Below, piece by piece: positions 45,870 to 57,284 of a stretch of DNA of 64,000 nt. A model generated the notes under the pieces. That model was not told the origin of the DNA. It saw nothing but the letters and a program-made list of their open reading frames with translations, and made no database searches. Positions within the stretch are counted from its first letter, which is position 1, and every line of letters starts with the position of its first letter. The DNA is from Vombatus ursinus (Eukaryota; Chordata; Mammalia; Diprotodontia; Vombatidae): positions 5,843,900 to 5,907,899 of the forward strand of contig NW_020945064.1 in NCBI RefSeq assembly GCF_900497805.2, given 5' to 3'. The position numbers and the translations under genes are program-made.

Positions 45870-47365
45870 AAGTTAGAAGCAATATTTCCAAAACCCCAAT
45901 TTCCTGCCATTGTAGACAGAAAAGCACTCTGTATTTCTGCAACCACCCTAACAATGAATTGAAGACTGCTCTTAGGTATCTCAGTGCTCGATAAGGTGAC
46001 CTCTAGAACAAATCTGGTGAGAGATACTGCTTGTTTTTCATGTCTTCTTCTCTAAACACATCTTGGACCTAGCAGGCAAAAAGGGTTTTGCCAAGTTTCC
46101 CACTCACTGGCCGCAGAGGTAGCTGGATCCAGTATTCTCCTCCCTAGGAAGGGGTTTGTTCAGCCTTCAGGAGTCTTCCAAGAAGCCGCATTGGCCTTTT
46201 CAGTGGTGACGGTGGCTGACTTAACTGGAACAATTTTTGTCAGTTGGGGAAGGGCCCAGCCTTTGAAATGACAGCTGTCGAGGACACCAGCTGCCAGGTG
46301 TAGCACTTGGCACTACCAGCTACCAAGTGTCCGTCTTATGGGAGAAGTGTGATTCCCCCTCTTCACCCAGGGAAGCCAGCTGAAGAGCAGTCCCGGCAGA
46401 GAACATCTGATACCTCTTTCCCAAATCCTGTAGTCATTGGTGAAAAGAGCAAGAAATATACTTTAAAATGAGCTGCTCAAAGCAGACGAACACCTGTAAG
46501 CGCCTCTCACCACGTTCTGTGCCACACTTTTTAAGAAGCTGCCGTGGGTAAGTCAAGTTCATTCACGGACCTTACGGTGACTCCAGCTTCAAGGACTAAA
46601 AACTAAGACCAACCTGGCAGCTACGAGACAACCTCCAAGCTGGTGTTAACTCTTCCAGGCTTTGGGGAATGAGTCCCCGTCCACTGGACAAAGGGGCAGG
46701 CAGTTCCCCGCAGGTAGCAGCAGGGGGCACCTGTGGTCCTTGACCACACAAAGCCCGGCAACACTTAATGATGAGATGCCGGCGAAGGACAGCCTCAGAC
46801 CAGGCTGGTTCTACGAGAAAGACCTTCAGTGGGAAAACTGAGAAGATCTCAAGTAGATTTAATAGATGGGTATTGGTGAGGTGGCAGTCATGCCAATCCA
46901 AGCCACAAGGCTACGTGGATCAAAGTCACGCAGCAAGCAAACGACCCAGCAAACATTTCCCGAGCATTCTGGCTAGGGACTAGAGATCCAAAGCTGAAAT
47001 TGAGAAACAGTTCCTGCCCTCAAGGAGCTTACATTCTACTGGGCCAATGGGTATCAGCCCACAGAACTTAGCCTCCAAATTATGGGAAAGGGAGAAAAAA
47101 AAAGAGACTACATTTGCATTTCATTTCCATACATGACATGCATTAAATCTGAACAGCTGGTAAAAACATCAAGGGCTACAAACATTTTTTGCTGTTCTTA
47201 ACACTGGTTGATCCTGTCCGATAGGTTTCTTCTCCCCTATTCTTTTGTTTCGTGGGGTTTCCTCATTGCTCTTTAGCTAAAGAAATGAGTTGGCAGCTGA
47301 GTACTTGCTGAACTCCATTTACAGGTTCTCTCTGGCAATGGGCTGTCTCGCCCTCTGCCTACCTT
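45870..47365. other. Repeat-poor sequence, no recognised gene
   Basis: Unique, with moderate CpG content. Minus-strand text at 46137-46150 reads EYWIQ, recalling ACSF3 QYWIR, but the context does not match. A short antisense L2-type piece (46985-47030, ctgccctcaaggagcttaca) is present. Confidence 0.45.
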
Positions 47366-47369
47366 AGGG

Positions 47370-47560
47370 CTCTCCCTCCCCACACACACATATACACAGA
47401 CACACATAGACCTGTTTGTGTGTATGCACGTACATAAATGAATATACTAGTATGTAAGTACATATGGTGTGCATCACACACAAGCATGTGTATACATACA
47501 CACACACATGCACCCACCTGTGTACATATACACACACATACACAGGCTTCTTACATGAGG
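47370..47560 (+). repeat. CA/TA-rich degenerate microsatellite
   Basis: cacacaca, atacacac and catgcacc repeats broken by short unique words. Confidence 0.85.
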
Positions 47561-47589
47561 CACTTCTTCAGAATAACAAGCATTTTCTC

Positions 47590-47910
47590 GGTCTGTCCCC
47601 AACGCCTGAAACTCTCCCCTCCTGATCTCTGCCTCCAAGCTTCCCGCCAGCCTCAGCTGAAGACCCACTTTTTTGAAAGAAGTCTTTCTCAGTCCTCCTC
47701 AATCTCAGTGCCTTCCCTCTGTGATCATGTCCAATTGATCCCCTATGTAGCTGGTCTGTACGCAGTCATTTGCGTGTCGCCTCCCTGTTAGACTGTGAGC
47801 TCCCTGAGGGCAGGGACTGGCTTTTGCTTTGTTTTGCCTTTCTTTGTGTTCCCAGTGCTTAGCACAGTGCCTGGCACTGAGAAGGTTCCCAATAGATCTC
47901 TGACTACCTG
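47590..47910 (+). mobile_element. L2 LINE 3' end
   Basis: Includes cagctgaagacccacttttt, then gactgtgagctccctgaggg, gcagggactggcttttgctt and tagcacagtgcctggcac. Well preserved. Confidence 0.9.
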
Positions 47911-48019
47911 ACTGTGTTTTGGGTGTGTGTAAATAAAACTGGTGCAAGTATACACATAAAATCCCCTTAACATACTTAAAAAACTTTTACCTATGCAGAT
48001 AGGACCTAGGACCTAAACA

Positions 48020-48130
48020 CTCTCTCACTCTCTCCGTGCGTGTGTATGTATGCATGTATGAACACATATGTGAGTATGTGTACATATATGTATGTGTATA
48101 TACACACCTACATGGATATACATACATACA
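48020..48130 (+). repeat. TG/TA-rich degenerate microsatellite
   Basis: gtgtgtatgtatgc/atacatac repeats. Confidence 0.85.
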
Positions 48131-49290
48131 TCACGTAAACGTGACCTTAAACAGGTCTTCCTGCCAGCATGTACCTGGCTCCTTGTCTGAATTGGCCCAA
48201 TCGACAGAAATGTGTGGAGGAGCCGAGGACGGTCTTGGCCTTGAACCCCTCCAGGGTCTCTGAGCCATAGAACACAACCTCAGTGGAATTTCTATCCCTT
48301 TGTAGCTTTCCCTGATTTTCAGCAGAACCCCTCAATGATCTTCCTCCGGTCCTCTGAAAGCCCGGTCAACGTCTTCGTGCCTCCTCCAGAGGTGAACTGC
48401 TTGGTGTTTTAGAAAGAAGATCTGCTGCCTTACTGGGCAGAAATACGACCCATAATTTCTTCCTGCAGCTACAAAAGATCGATACGGAATTCTTGACATG
48501 CCCCCAAACGGAGGGTGGGGTGTCCAGCTTTGGGAAATGAAGCACCCAGAGCCTTTACCTGCCCGCGGCTCCATCTAAGAGGAATCGCGCTGAATGAACT
48601 CCAAATTTCTCATCATATCTACTCAGATTTTGGCAAAGGCTCAATCCACATCTTATCTAGAGTGGAACTCCTTGGCAGCAGGCACCTCCCCGTTGTGTAA
48701 TTTAATGATGTTATGGCTGGCTTGCAAACAGTAAAACAGAAAGGCCGTGACGTTATCTTAATAGGATTTTGCTTGCAGAACTCGGAATGTCACTGGCACC
48801 ATTCCCTGGTGTCCAAAGAGGACGCAGCCAGTTTGGTGCCAGCATCCCCTATTCCTTGAAGTGGCATAAATGAAAACGTAGGTTTAAGGTTTTGCAAACT
48901 GACAAATCATTTTCACCTGATTCACACGTCTGCACACTAATGTTCCGGGCCTTCGTGGCAATCTAAGTTCAAAACTAAACAATGTCATGTATTTCAACAA
49001 TAGCACAGAGTCTGTTGGTCATAAAGGAGACTGGGCAAAAGACTGAAGATGGATTGGACTATATCCATCACCACCAGTGAAAAAATAAGCCAGAGCACAT
49101 GCCCTTCTGACAATGGTGCAGTCAAGTTATTTCTCTGCCATTTTTGAAAGGAAGACTGCTGTCTTACTTTGCAAAATCTTGAAGGCCTCCCCCTCCCTGC
49201 CCCTTGTTGATACTGCTGACCTAAATTATAAGTGGATATTGAATAATTTAGGCTGTTTCACTAAAAAAAAAAAAATTTCCTATTTACCAA
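48131..49290. other. No recognised feature
   Basis: Repeat-free and CpG-containing (ctgcccgcggctcc, gatcgatacgg). It could hold conserved intronic sequence. No ACSF3 exon was recognised. Confidence 0.45.
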
Positions 49291-49294
49291 ATAT

Positions 49295-49395
49295 GCTATG
49301 ACGATCTGAGTCTCAGTTTCCCCATAAGCAAAATGAGAGGGCTAGACTAGATGATCTCTAATGTTCCTTTTAAGTCCTATAAGTTTATTAATACA
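49295..49395 (+). mobile_element. MIR-family SINE fragment
   Basis: gagtctcagtttccccataa, gagggctagactagatgatc, taatgttccttttaag. Confidence 0.65.
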
Positions 49396-49699
49396 CATTT
49401 TAACTTCTTTAATGCCATAATTTTGCCAGTCAGCTATGCAGAGTCCAGGAAGATAGGTGTTTGATGTCTGCCAACCAGCAGATGGATTCAACTGGCGGCA
49501 TTTGAATAACACAGTGCATAGGATAAGATTCTATTTTCCTTTTGGGAAAACAAGAAGTTATAATAAAGCCAAATCTCAGTGATTTAAAAATGCATGATCT
49601 ATACGCCTTGATTTTACCTCTTAATTAGAGGACAACAAAAATGGGTTATACATATGGGAGAATCCTTATCTGGCAAAAAGAATCTTGCTTGATCAAAAC
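49396..49699. other. No recognised feature
   Basis: Unique AT-rich sequence. Confidence 0.4.
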
Positions 49700-49840
49700 T
49701 ACTGTTGTTCAGCCATTTCAGTCATGTCCAATTCTTTGTGACCCCATTTTGGATTTTCATGGCAAAGATGCTGGAGTAGTTTGCCATTTCCTTCTCTAGG
49801 TCATTTTACAAATAAGGAAACTGAGGCACACAGGGTGATA
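49700..49840 (-). mobile_element. SINE1-type element, 3' half
   Basis: Antisense: gttcagccatttcagtcatg, gaccccattttggattttca and aaataaggaaactgaggcac. It stops abruptly, so the head is missing. Confidence 0.85.
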
Positions 49841-50569
49841 TCATATAAAAATGGCCTCCATATTGTTTTTGAGAAAGAAAGAAGTCATTGATGAGGTTCA
49901 GAGAACCCCTGTGCTCTGGCATCAGGGTAAGACAACTAGTTACCATATTGGTAGGGAGGGAAGCCCAGAGTCCATTGACACTCCTAAGGAACACTCAGAA
50001 TCAGTTTTACCTTCAAGGTTTGTCATACCTTTTGAGATGGCTGCAGAATAAAGCAGGCCCCTGAGATGTGACAAATTTCGAGATAGCCCAAAAGATCTTT
50101 GATGCTTAAGTCTTTGGGCTAATTATTCAGTAACCTAAATATGGCTGCTAATGACAGAAGGCTTGGAATGAGGTAACTTCTGGGGTAGCTCAGAGAAGTC
50201 ATGAGTTTCTAGTGGCCAGAGAAAAACAGCTGGCTGGCACAGAACTCCTTAATTAATCTTTGCTTCCAGGAGCAAGGGATGGGGCTCCCTGTTATTAATA
50301 GGAATGCAAGCTGAACATGAGAAAAATCTATTCCTATAGGAGACTGAAGTATGGTACTCTGGAGGCAACATAAAACTTAGGGGTGTATAAGCTTTCTAGG
50401 TAAAAAGGGAAATTATATAAAAAAGGGGAACCTTATTATGACAAAACATAAGCAACTATATATTTGCTTTTGAAGTCTCTACTAGTAGACCTAGAGTCCT
50501 TATTTACAATAATGACACCATAATAAATAAACAAAATATATCAGTAAGGGTTGCTATACTATGATTGTA
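49841..50569. other. No recognised feature
   Basis: Unique sequence. Confidence 0.4.
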
Positions 50570-51461
50570 TGGCAACATGGTGTAGCGGAAGGAGCTTTGG
50601 ACTTGGGGGTCAGAAGAGATCCAGGTCTGAATCACACCTTTGACACTTACAAGCTGTGTGCCCATGAGCCCATCAACCAGTAAATATTTATTAAGTACCT
50701 ACTGTGCCAGGCACTGTGCTAAATGCTGAGGATACAAAAAGAAGCATTCTCTGCCCTCAAGGAGCTTACAATCTAGTGGGAGAGACAAGATGCAAGCAAA
50801 CATATACAGAGCAAGCTAGATACAGGATAGATCGGAAATAATTAACAGAGAGAAGGCGCTAGAATTAAGAGGGGTGAGGGAAGGCTTCCCGTAGAAAGTG
50901 GATTTTAGTTGCTACTTAAAGGAAGGCAGGGAGGTCAGCAGTCAGAGAAGAGGAGGGAGAACATTCCAGGAACAGAGGACAGCCAGAGAAAATGCCCAGA
51001 ACTGAGAGATGGAGTGTCTGGTTTGTGCAATAGCCAGGAGGCTGGTGTCACTGAATGGAAGAGTCCATAATGGGGAGTGAGGTGTAAGGAGCCTGGGAAG
51101 GTAGGAGGGGGTTAGGTTATAAAGGGCTTGGAATGCCAAACAAATCATTTTGTATTTGATCCTGGAGGTGACAAGAAGCCACTGGAGTTTACTGAGTAGG
51201 ACAATGACTTGAGGCAGGCAGACTCCCCCAGCCGGCTATTGCAATAGCCCAAGTGTGAGGTGATGAGGGCGTGAGCCAGAGTGAGGGCAGCGTCAGAGGA
51301 GAGAAGGCGTATATTTGAGAGATGCTGCAAAAGTGAAATCTCTGAATCCTAGTTATCCATCTCTAAAATGGGGACGATATCTGTTGCACCAAACTCATGG
51401 GGTTTTTGTAAAGAATGAAGGAGATCAATGAATAGTGAAGGCAAATAAAGCACTTTACCCA
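50570..51461 (+). mobile_element. MIR/THER-type SINE split by an antisense L2
   Basis: The left half (acatggtgtagcggaaggag, ttacaagctgtgtgcccatg) ends near 50680. The right half (ttatccatctctaaaatggg, gtttttgtaaagaatgaagg, ataaagcactttaccc) follows at about 51336. The inserted text is the L2 at 50681-51335. Confidence 0.8.
50681..51335 (-). mobile_element. L2 LINE 3' region inserted in MIR
   Basis: It opens with the antisense terminus (taaatatttattaagtacct, gtgccaggcactgtgctaaa, aaggagcttacaatctagtg). On the minus strand it encodes ICLAFQALYNLTPSYLPRLL and SAALTLAHAL-like pieces of the ORF2 C-terminus. Confidence 0.88.
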
Positions 51462-51591
51462 CAGGGTGTCCTGAAAGTCTTGGTGCAATTTTAAGTTTTA
51501 ATAGCTTAAGTTATTCAACAGCTTAAAATATTTAAAATAGGTTTTAAGCTATTACGGCTTAAAACTGCACCAAGCCTCAGGGGACGCCCTG
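51462..51591. mobile_element. Mariner-type MITE, 130 bp, nearly all terminal inverted repeat
   Basis: The first 47 bases from the preceding A (acagggtgtcctgaaagtct and on) pair with the last 47 at 37 positions. The ends cagggtgtcc and ggacgccctg match Tc1/mariner MITE termini. It is flanked by CA on the left and TA on the right, consistent with a mutated TA target duplication. The middle is a taagttattcaacagctta-like AT palindrome. It has no coding capacity. Confidence 0.85.
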
Positions 51592-51790
51592 TACGTGATC
51601 TCATTTGAGCTTCACGACAATCCCGGGAGGTTAGCCCTCTTTTACAGATGAGGAGACTGAGATAGGCAAAAGTCAGGTGATTTGCCCAGGGTCATACTGC
51701 TAGTAAGTGTCTGAGATGGGAACCAAACTCAGTTCTTCCTGACCTCATTTCCAACACTCCATTCACCCATGTCACCTAGCTGCCTCTTTG
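51592..51790 (-). mobile_element. MIR/THER-type SINE
   Basis: tgatctcatttgagcttcac, ttacagatgaggagactgag, gcccagggtcatactgctag and catgtcacctagctgcctc in antisense. It abuts the mariner MITE. Confidence 0.85.
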
Positions 51791-53089
51791 AGATTATGTA
51801 TGTAAAATGCTTGTAAAGCTGAAGGCATTTTATAAATGTCAGTTATTATTATGAGGAAAAAGAGTCTGGGTTTTTAAGAGACTGATTTAGGCTTTGCAAT
51901 GTTAGTAGCTAAAGTACAATGCATGGGAGATGATCTGTTTTCAACAAAAAGCAAATGCAGGCACAATCTAGTTTCCTTAATGGGACAAATGTCATAAAGA
52001 TACTAAATGAGATCTCTGAGCTTAGGGGCTAACAACTTTCCCTAACAACTTAGGGGAAAGAAGACAGACAGAAGAGGAAAAAGATCACTGAATGAAAAAA
52101 AAAATTCTTGTAGCAATTCATGACCAAGTTTGAAATCATTTCATCATACCAGGCTAATAAAAACGATCCATTTTGATGCAAGTAATCAATTCAGTGATTT
52201 CTATCAATTTTGCTTTACTACAATCAACAGTAATTTGAAATAGATTTACCTTGTTAAAAATAATTTATTTTGAGAGTGGGTTAAAAAAAAAAGACAGGAC
52301 TTTTCAAATAGGCTGTAAAAATTTCCATCTAGTTTATCTATAATGGAAGAGAAAGTTCAAATCTCCCCAGTGCAGCAGAGACCACATGGCAGGGCTGTAT
52401 GTTACTGTCCACGTCGCAGCCTCTATTCACTGTGTTATGCTGAAGACTAATTAGCCATATGCTACTATAAGAAAAGAGTTAATTCAATCACCCAGAGGAG
52501 AAATAAAAAATTCTTCTTTCTGAAGCAGTCACTGGCTAGTGGGGGTCCAAATGTAGTGGCAAGCATAGGTCACGTCCACTTGCTCTCCTGAGGCCCACTT
52601 CATCCAGTTACTGATGACATCATCCTTTCTCCCTGTGCCCTCACCTCTTTAACTGTAATATCTTCTCACTGCTAGAAACTCTGTCTAGTCAATTTGGAAT
52701 CTTACTCCATTTTCTCTGGTGTTCACCATCCCACCAAAAGGATGATGACACCTGCACACTTCACAGTGGGAAATAAAGACTCAGTCTTAAGAAAACCAAC
52801 ACAAATCAATCAGCAAAATTATCACATGCCTACTATGTGCCAGGCATTGTGTTAGGTGCAACCTAAACTTAAACCTTTTAAAGGCCAAGTCTTTATTTCC
52901 CACTTGTGAAGCCTCCAGATGTTACCATCTTGGCTGAGATGGTTAACACTAGAGACAATGGGATGAGATCCCGAAGTAACTCAGCAAAGTTTGTAGAAGT
53001 GAGATCTTAGTTATAATTAACAAGGACAGAAAGAAGATAATTCATTGGAGGTGGAGCAGAACATTCCTGGAGAAGTACAAGATGAAATG
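51791..53089. other. Mostly no recognised feature
   Basis: Unique sequence with one short antisense L2 terminus at about 52800-52862 (ctactatgtgccaggcattg). Confidence 0.45.
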
Positions 53090-53149
53090 AGATTAGATTT
53101 TCACAAGTGCTGCAAAAATATTGGGGGGTAAGTCATTATAGATAGTAAA

Positions 53150-53315
53150 CTAAATATATATTAGTCTTGTTTAAAAAAAAACCCATCAACTATCATAATG
53201 CTTACCTTCTCAGTGATGGGGGAGGGGGTAGGAAGGACAGGGAGAATTTAGAACTAAAATTTTAAAAAGAAAAGAATGCTAAAAATAAATAACTAAGAAA
53301 ATAAGAAATAAACTT
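53150..53315 (+). mobile_element. L1 3' terminal fragment
   Basis: The gatgggggagggggtaggaa patch followed by agaatttagaactaaaattt and an A-rich run matches the L1 3' end seen at 56640-56775. Confidence 0.55.
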
Positions 53316-53519
53316 TAAAAAAACGAGATGTACAAATAGAAGAATGTGGGAAGTGTGCAGAAATTCTCTTTAGTTCTGGTTAGCCCTTACTATAATTCTA
53401 TGTTCTCTGTCAGATCAATTTAGGGGATCAGCAGAAAATTTAGAGGGCTTAGAGAAAGATAAGTATGATTAAAGGATTTTTAAAAAGAAATCTTATAAGG
53501 AAATGGAATTCTACTACTA
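53316..53519. other. No recognised feature
   Basis: AT-rich unique sequence. Confidence 0.35.
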
Positions 53520-53910
53520 ATAAAAATAGCTAGCATGTATATAGCCCTTTACACGTCATCCCCTTTCAAACAAGAGAACATGTATAACGTGCTTAGCACA
53601 GTGTCTGGTGCACAACAGATACCATATAAATGTACTGTATAAATGCTTATATAGTAGGTAGTATATTAATGCTTATTCCCTATTCCCTTCCTCTTCATGC
53701 CCCATCTCCCCTTTCTTTGATGTTCAAAGCAACCCAGAGAGGTAGGTGTTAATGTTACCTCATACTACAGATAAGGAAATGGAGACAGGGAGAAAGTGAA
53801 GTGACTTTCCCAGGGTCACCCAGCTAGGAAGTGTCTTAGGAGGATCCAAACTCAGAGACAGCCCGAGTCCAAAGCCAGCACTCCATCCATTGCATCACAT
53901 AGCTGTTTTT
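53520..53910 (-). mobile_element. MIR/THER-type SINE with internal extra sequence
   Basis: The start agctagcatgtatatagccc and the end (aaggaaatggagacagggag, cccagggtcacccagctagg, catcacatagctg) are antisense MIR. The middle (53585-53640) carries gcttagcacagtgtctggtg, part of a second, sense MIR or L2 end. Confidence 0.75.
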
Positions 53911-54124
53911 AGATAAAGCTAAGTAGGAAGAGGACCCATGCAGAGGGAGGGAACAATGGTGACTTGGTTACAATTAAATACATGAAGCTTTGCTGTAAGA
54001 ATGGGCACTGGATGGCTATACTTTTTTTCACGAGGGAAAAATCAAGAAGGAATGGGCTCCTGTTACATTAGAAAGAATTTAGGTCAATTCTTAAGAAGAA
54101 CCTTGTACTATCAAGGATGTAAGG

Positions 54125-54365
54125 CACTGGTTTTGGCACAGTGGATAGAGTGCTGGACCTGAAGTCAGGAAGACTCATCTAAGTGAGTTCAAATCCAGCC
54201 TCAGACACTTACTAGCTGTGTGACCCTGGGCAAGTCACTTAACCTTGTTGGCCTCAGTTTCTTCATCTGTAAAATGAGCTGGAGAAGGAAATGGCAAACC
54301 ACTCCAGTATCTCTGCCAAGAAAACCCCAAAGAGTTGGACGCAACTCAAACGACTGAACCACAAT
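54125..54365 (+). mobile_element. Marsupial SINE1-type element, full length
   Basis: ggcacagtggatagagtgct, tgtgtgaccctgggcaagtc, gagctggagaaggaaatggc and aagaaaaccccaaagagttg. Confidence 0.93.
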
Positions 54366-54369
54366 GCCC

Positions 54370-54480
54370 TGGAATGGATTACTAAGGGAAGCTATGGGGC
54401 TTCCTTGTGGAAAGGTTGAGGCAAAATCTCTGCGATGGATTGACCCCTTGAGGGCCCTTCCAGCACCATGAAACCAAAGT
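54370..54480 (+). mobile_element. CR1-like LINE 3' tail (tentative)
   Basis: tggaatggattactaagg, then aaggttgaggcaaaatctct and gggcccttccagcacc follow the tail pattern of the 58050 copy. Confidence 0.45.
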
Positions 54481-54535
54481 TGTCAGATTATTTTTTTCTC
54501 AAATATACTCCCCTCACTCCTCAAATCTTCTAGAT

Positions 54536-54896
54536 CAGAGATTCTCAAAGTGTGCTCTGAGGGCCCTTGAGAGGATCAGTAATGTCAAAATTATTTTCAT
54601 AATAACATTAATACATTTTAATTTCTAAAGCAGCAAATAGTAATAGATATATCCCACATAAATAAATGCTCTTTGGGTTCTCGATGATTTTTAAGAGGGT
54701 AAAAAGAATAAAAAATAAACAAAAAACCAAAATAGCCTTTACATCCTTGTCTCATATTACGTAAGACACGAGCTCTTGAAAAGTCCGTGAATTGAATTTT
54801 TGTTAATGAAAGTCATATTTTAAATAAACTGTGGAAAGCAAAAAAAAAAAAAAAAAAGAATGTAAAGGGACTAGAGACCACGTTTGAGAGCCACTG
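54536..54896. mobile_element. hAT-type non-autonomous transposon
   Basis: Starts cagagattctcaaagtgtgc and ends cacgtttgagagccactg, inverted counterparts of the Charlie-like type. Eight-base flanks ttctagat and tcctagat match at seven positions, a hAT target-site duplication. A 17-base A run lies at 54841-54857. Confidence 0.88.
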
Positions 54897-55309
54897 TCCT
54901 AGATCAATGATACATACCACAAGTTGGACAAGAGTGAGAGATTCTAAATGCTAAATACTCATTCTGCCTTATACCCAATGAACTTCTCAAAATTTCCAGT
55001 GAACAACCTACCACTATTTCCTCCAGGGTTTCACCTTTTCTCATCAATAACCTTTGGTGACCTTTAAGGAATACAAGGTATAAAAGACATGTATCACGGT
55101 GTAGATGAACCAATGGGGACAAAGGAAAGGGTCTGTTTGATGTTAGGGTAAATCAGGAACTAGGAGGCGGGCTTCTAATTTGATTCAGCCTATCACTGGC
55201 GAGAAGTTTTTTCTCAATCACTTTGAAACTCAACATCATCTATAAAACAACAATAAAAAAAACCTAATCTACCCACCAAGTTGAAAGGAGAGATGAGATG
55301 AGATTCATA
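54897..55309. other. No recognised feature
   Basis: Unique sequence. A 72-codon minus-strand frame has no recognisable family. Confidence 0.4.
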
Positions 55310-55760
55310 AGGTGCTCTGAGTCGCTCGGGGGGGCAGTCCCCCAGAACCACAAGGCACAGTGATCATCAGAGAATACAATCATCATTTATGACCCCTTCC
55401 TGGTCCTCGCTGATCAGCAGCTGCATATAAACAGCTGTCTAATCAGTCCACAGACAGTCACTCTTCTGGGGAATTGATTTTCATTGCTGATAGGCACAGT
55501 TACTTACTGGACTTCTGGACTGGAAACAAAAGACATATAAATGCTGCCTGGACAATTCAATTCAAATCTCGAAAAAGCCCCATCCAATTTATTCTTAATT
55601 GGTTTAGGGACACGTAGAACTCGACCTAATTCTTCCATTACCATAAAAACTCGTACCAATAAATCCTACTGTTTGTATAAATGTTCATCTTGCCAGGGGC
55701 AAGCGCTCTGTTCGGGGTAAGGCTAGTGTGAAGTAATTTAGACAGACTGCTATTTCCCTC
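55310..55760. promoter_or_regulatory. Candidate conserved non-coding element
   Basis: Repeat-free sequence with two CAGCTG E-boxes close together (cagcagctgcatataaacagctg), repeated aattcaattc and ttcttaattgg homeodomain-type cores, and unusually many intact CpGs for intronic DNA (ctcgaa, cacgtag, actcgac, ctcgtacc). No exon-like frame with splice sites was recognised. Confidence 0.3.
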
Positions 55761-56560
55761 TTCCTGAAAAGCAGACAAGTTTTGCTTTGTTTTAAATCAG
55801 GGCTAGGGGGAGGGGGAAGGAGGAAAATAACTCTCCAAATCAAGCCCTATCCAGGCCACGCCGTACATGCTTTTCAGAGAATCCTAGTTTAGAATATTCA
55901 CTTTTAATAACAGGCTCTGAATGATAAGATTCATTTACTTTCCACCTGAGTGGGCTATCAATAATAAAAAGCCTGGGAAGATGCTAAGAATTATACACCT
56001 AGGAGAAGGTGTTGATCTGAAGAGAACAGTCATGAAAAGGAACACACACACACACACACACATGCACAATACTAGATCTTAAAAAAAAAAAGCACAGCCA
56101 TATTCTTGGGTTAAAAACAAAAGATAACCATGGTAAAGCAGCAGCCCATGACAAAGTTAGCCTAGACAAGACAGAGGATACTTGGCCATACTAGTTATAA
56201 AGGGACTCCGCTGAGCTTTTTAGGACGTTACCTTTTTCGAGACAGATTTCAACATCATAAATCAGTTCTGAGCTACCATCCAGGCAACAACTTTGTACTC
56301 CAGAGTTCAAGTTTTTCTTGTTAGTGAGCTTGGGAGGCAATAAATACAGCGAGCTACCACATCTTCTTCCTACTTTCTAGACCTTGCTCATTAAAGATGT
56401 GTATAAGGTCACTTCAGAAAGCACATCTGAAATCCTGTTGGCAGCCAGCCAGAACTGGGCCAGGATACAAAGACTTCCATGCCACTGTCCTATTTACCTG
56501 CTTCCTGTTTAGAAGTCTAGGTTGACAATTGTTTCCACATGCAACTGAGAAATAAGAAAT
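55761..56560. other. No recognised feature except a CA run
   Basis: A (CA)n run lies at 56042-56062. Otherwise unique. Confidence 0.45.
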
Positions 56561-56589
56561 ACAGGAAAAGGGGTATAGAAATCTATCCT

Positions 56590-56780
56590 GCCCTATAGGG
56601 AAATAAAAGGGGAAGGGGATAAGAGAAGGGGGGATGAGATAGAAGGGAGGGCAGATTAGGGGAAGAGGTATACAGAATGCATGCTATCTTGGGGTGGGGG
56701 AAGCATGAGATGGGGAGAAAATTTGGAACTCAAAATCTTGTGGAAGTGAATGTTGAAAACTAAAAATAAATAAAAATAGA
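56590..56780 (+). mobile_element. L1 3' terminal fragment
   Basis: Purine-rich ggaaggggataagagaaggg, then gagaaaatttggaactcaaa, gaatgttgaaaactaaaaat and an A-rich end, the marsupial L1 terminus. Confidence 0.75.
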
Positions 56781-56809
56781 AATCTAGGTTGTTTCTGCTG
56801 GGGGGCACA

Positions 56810-56885
56810 ATTAATCAATCTACAAATATTTATTAGGTATCTATACTGTGTGCTAGGCAGTGGGTGTTCGGGATACAAAAAAAAA
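56810..56885 (-). mobile_element. L2 3' terminal fragment
   Basis: tacaaatatttattaggtat, ctgtgtgctaggcagtgggt and gggatacaaa in antisense. Confidence 0.7.
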
Positions 56886-57009
56886 TGCATCAATTTTCAC
56901 ATTGGAGGACTTTTAGATTTCAGAGTACTTACATTTCCCTACAATCCACTGTTAGGTACTCGTTTCTATGTTTCAATCATAAAATTTCCTTTTAAATGGT
57001 TCTACTAAA

Positions 57010-57275
57010 GCGAGCAAAGACAGTGAGGTGGCATTATAGCTCACTAAGCATATGGCCTGAAGTCAGGAAATCTTGAGTTCAAATCTAGCTAGCTGTGTGA
57101 CCTTAGACAAGTACCTTAACTACTGTAAAATGGGGATAATAATAGCACCTAACTCCCAGGGTTCTTGAGAGGATCACATGAGATAGTATTTGTAAAGTGC
57201 TTAGAACAGTGCCTGGCACATAGTAGGTGCTATATAAATGCTAGCCATAATGATGATGATGAAGAAGAAGAAGCA
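57010..57275 (+). mobile_element. MIR/THER-type SINE, near full length
   Basis: agtgaggtggcattatagct, gctgtgtgaccttagacaag, gtaaaatggggataataata, gtgcctggcacatagtaggt, with a (GAT/GAA)n tail at 57250-57275. Confidence 0.9.
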
Positions 57276-57284
57276 TGAGGACAA

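Noticed and set aside
46131-46160. Minus-strand EYWIQ, similar to ACSF3 QYWIR
   Set aside because: The following residues do not match ACSF3, and the position is upstream of the identified exon although this segment should be downstream. Chance.
46596-46901. 101-codon minus-strand frame in CpG-containing unique DNA
   Set aside because: No family resemblance and no convincing splice sites. Left as unassigned.
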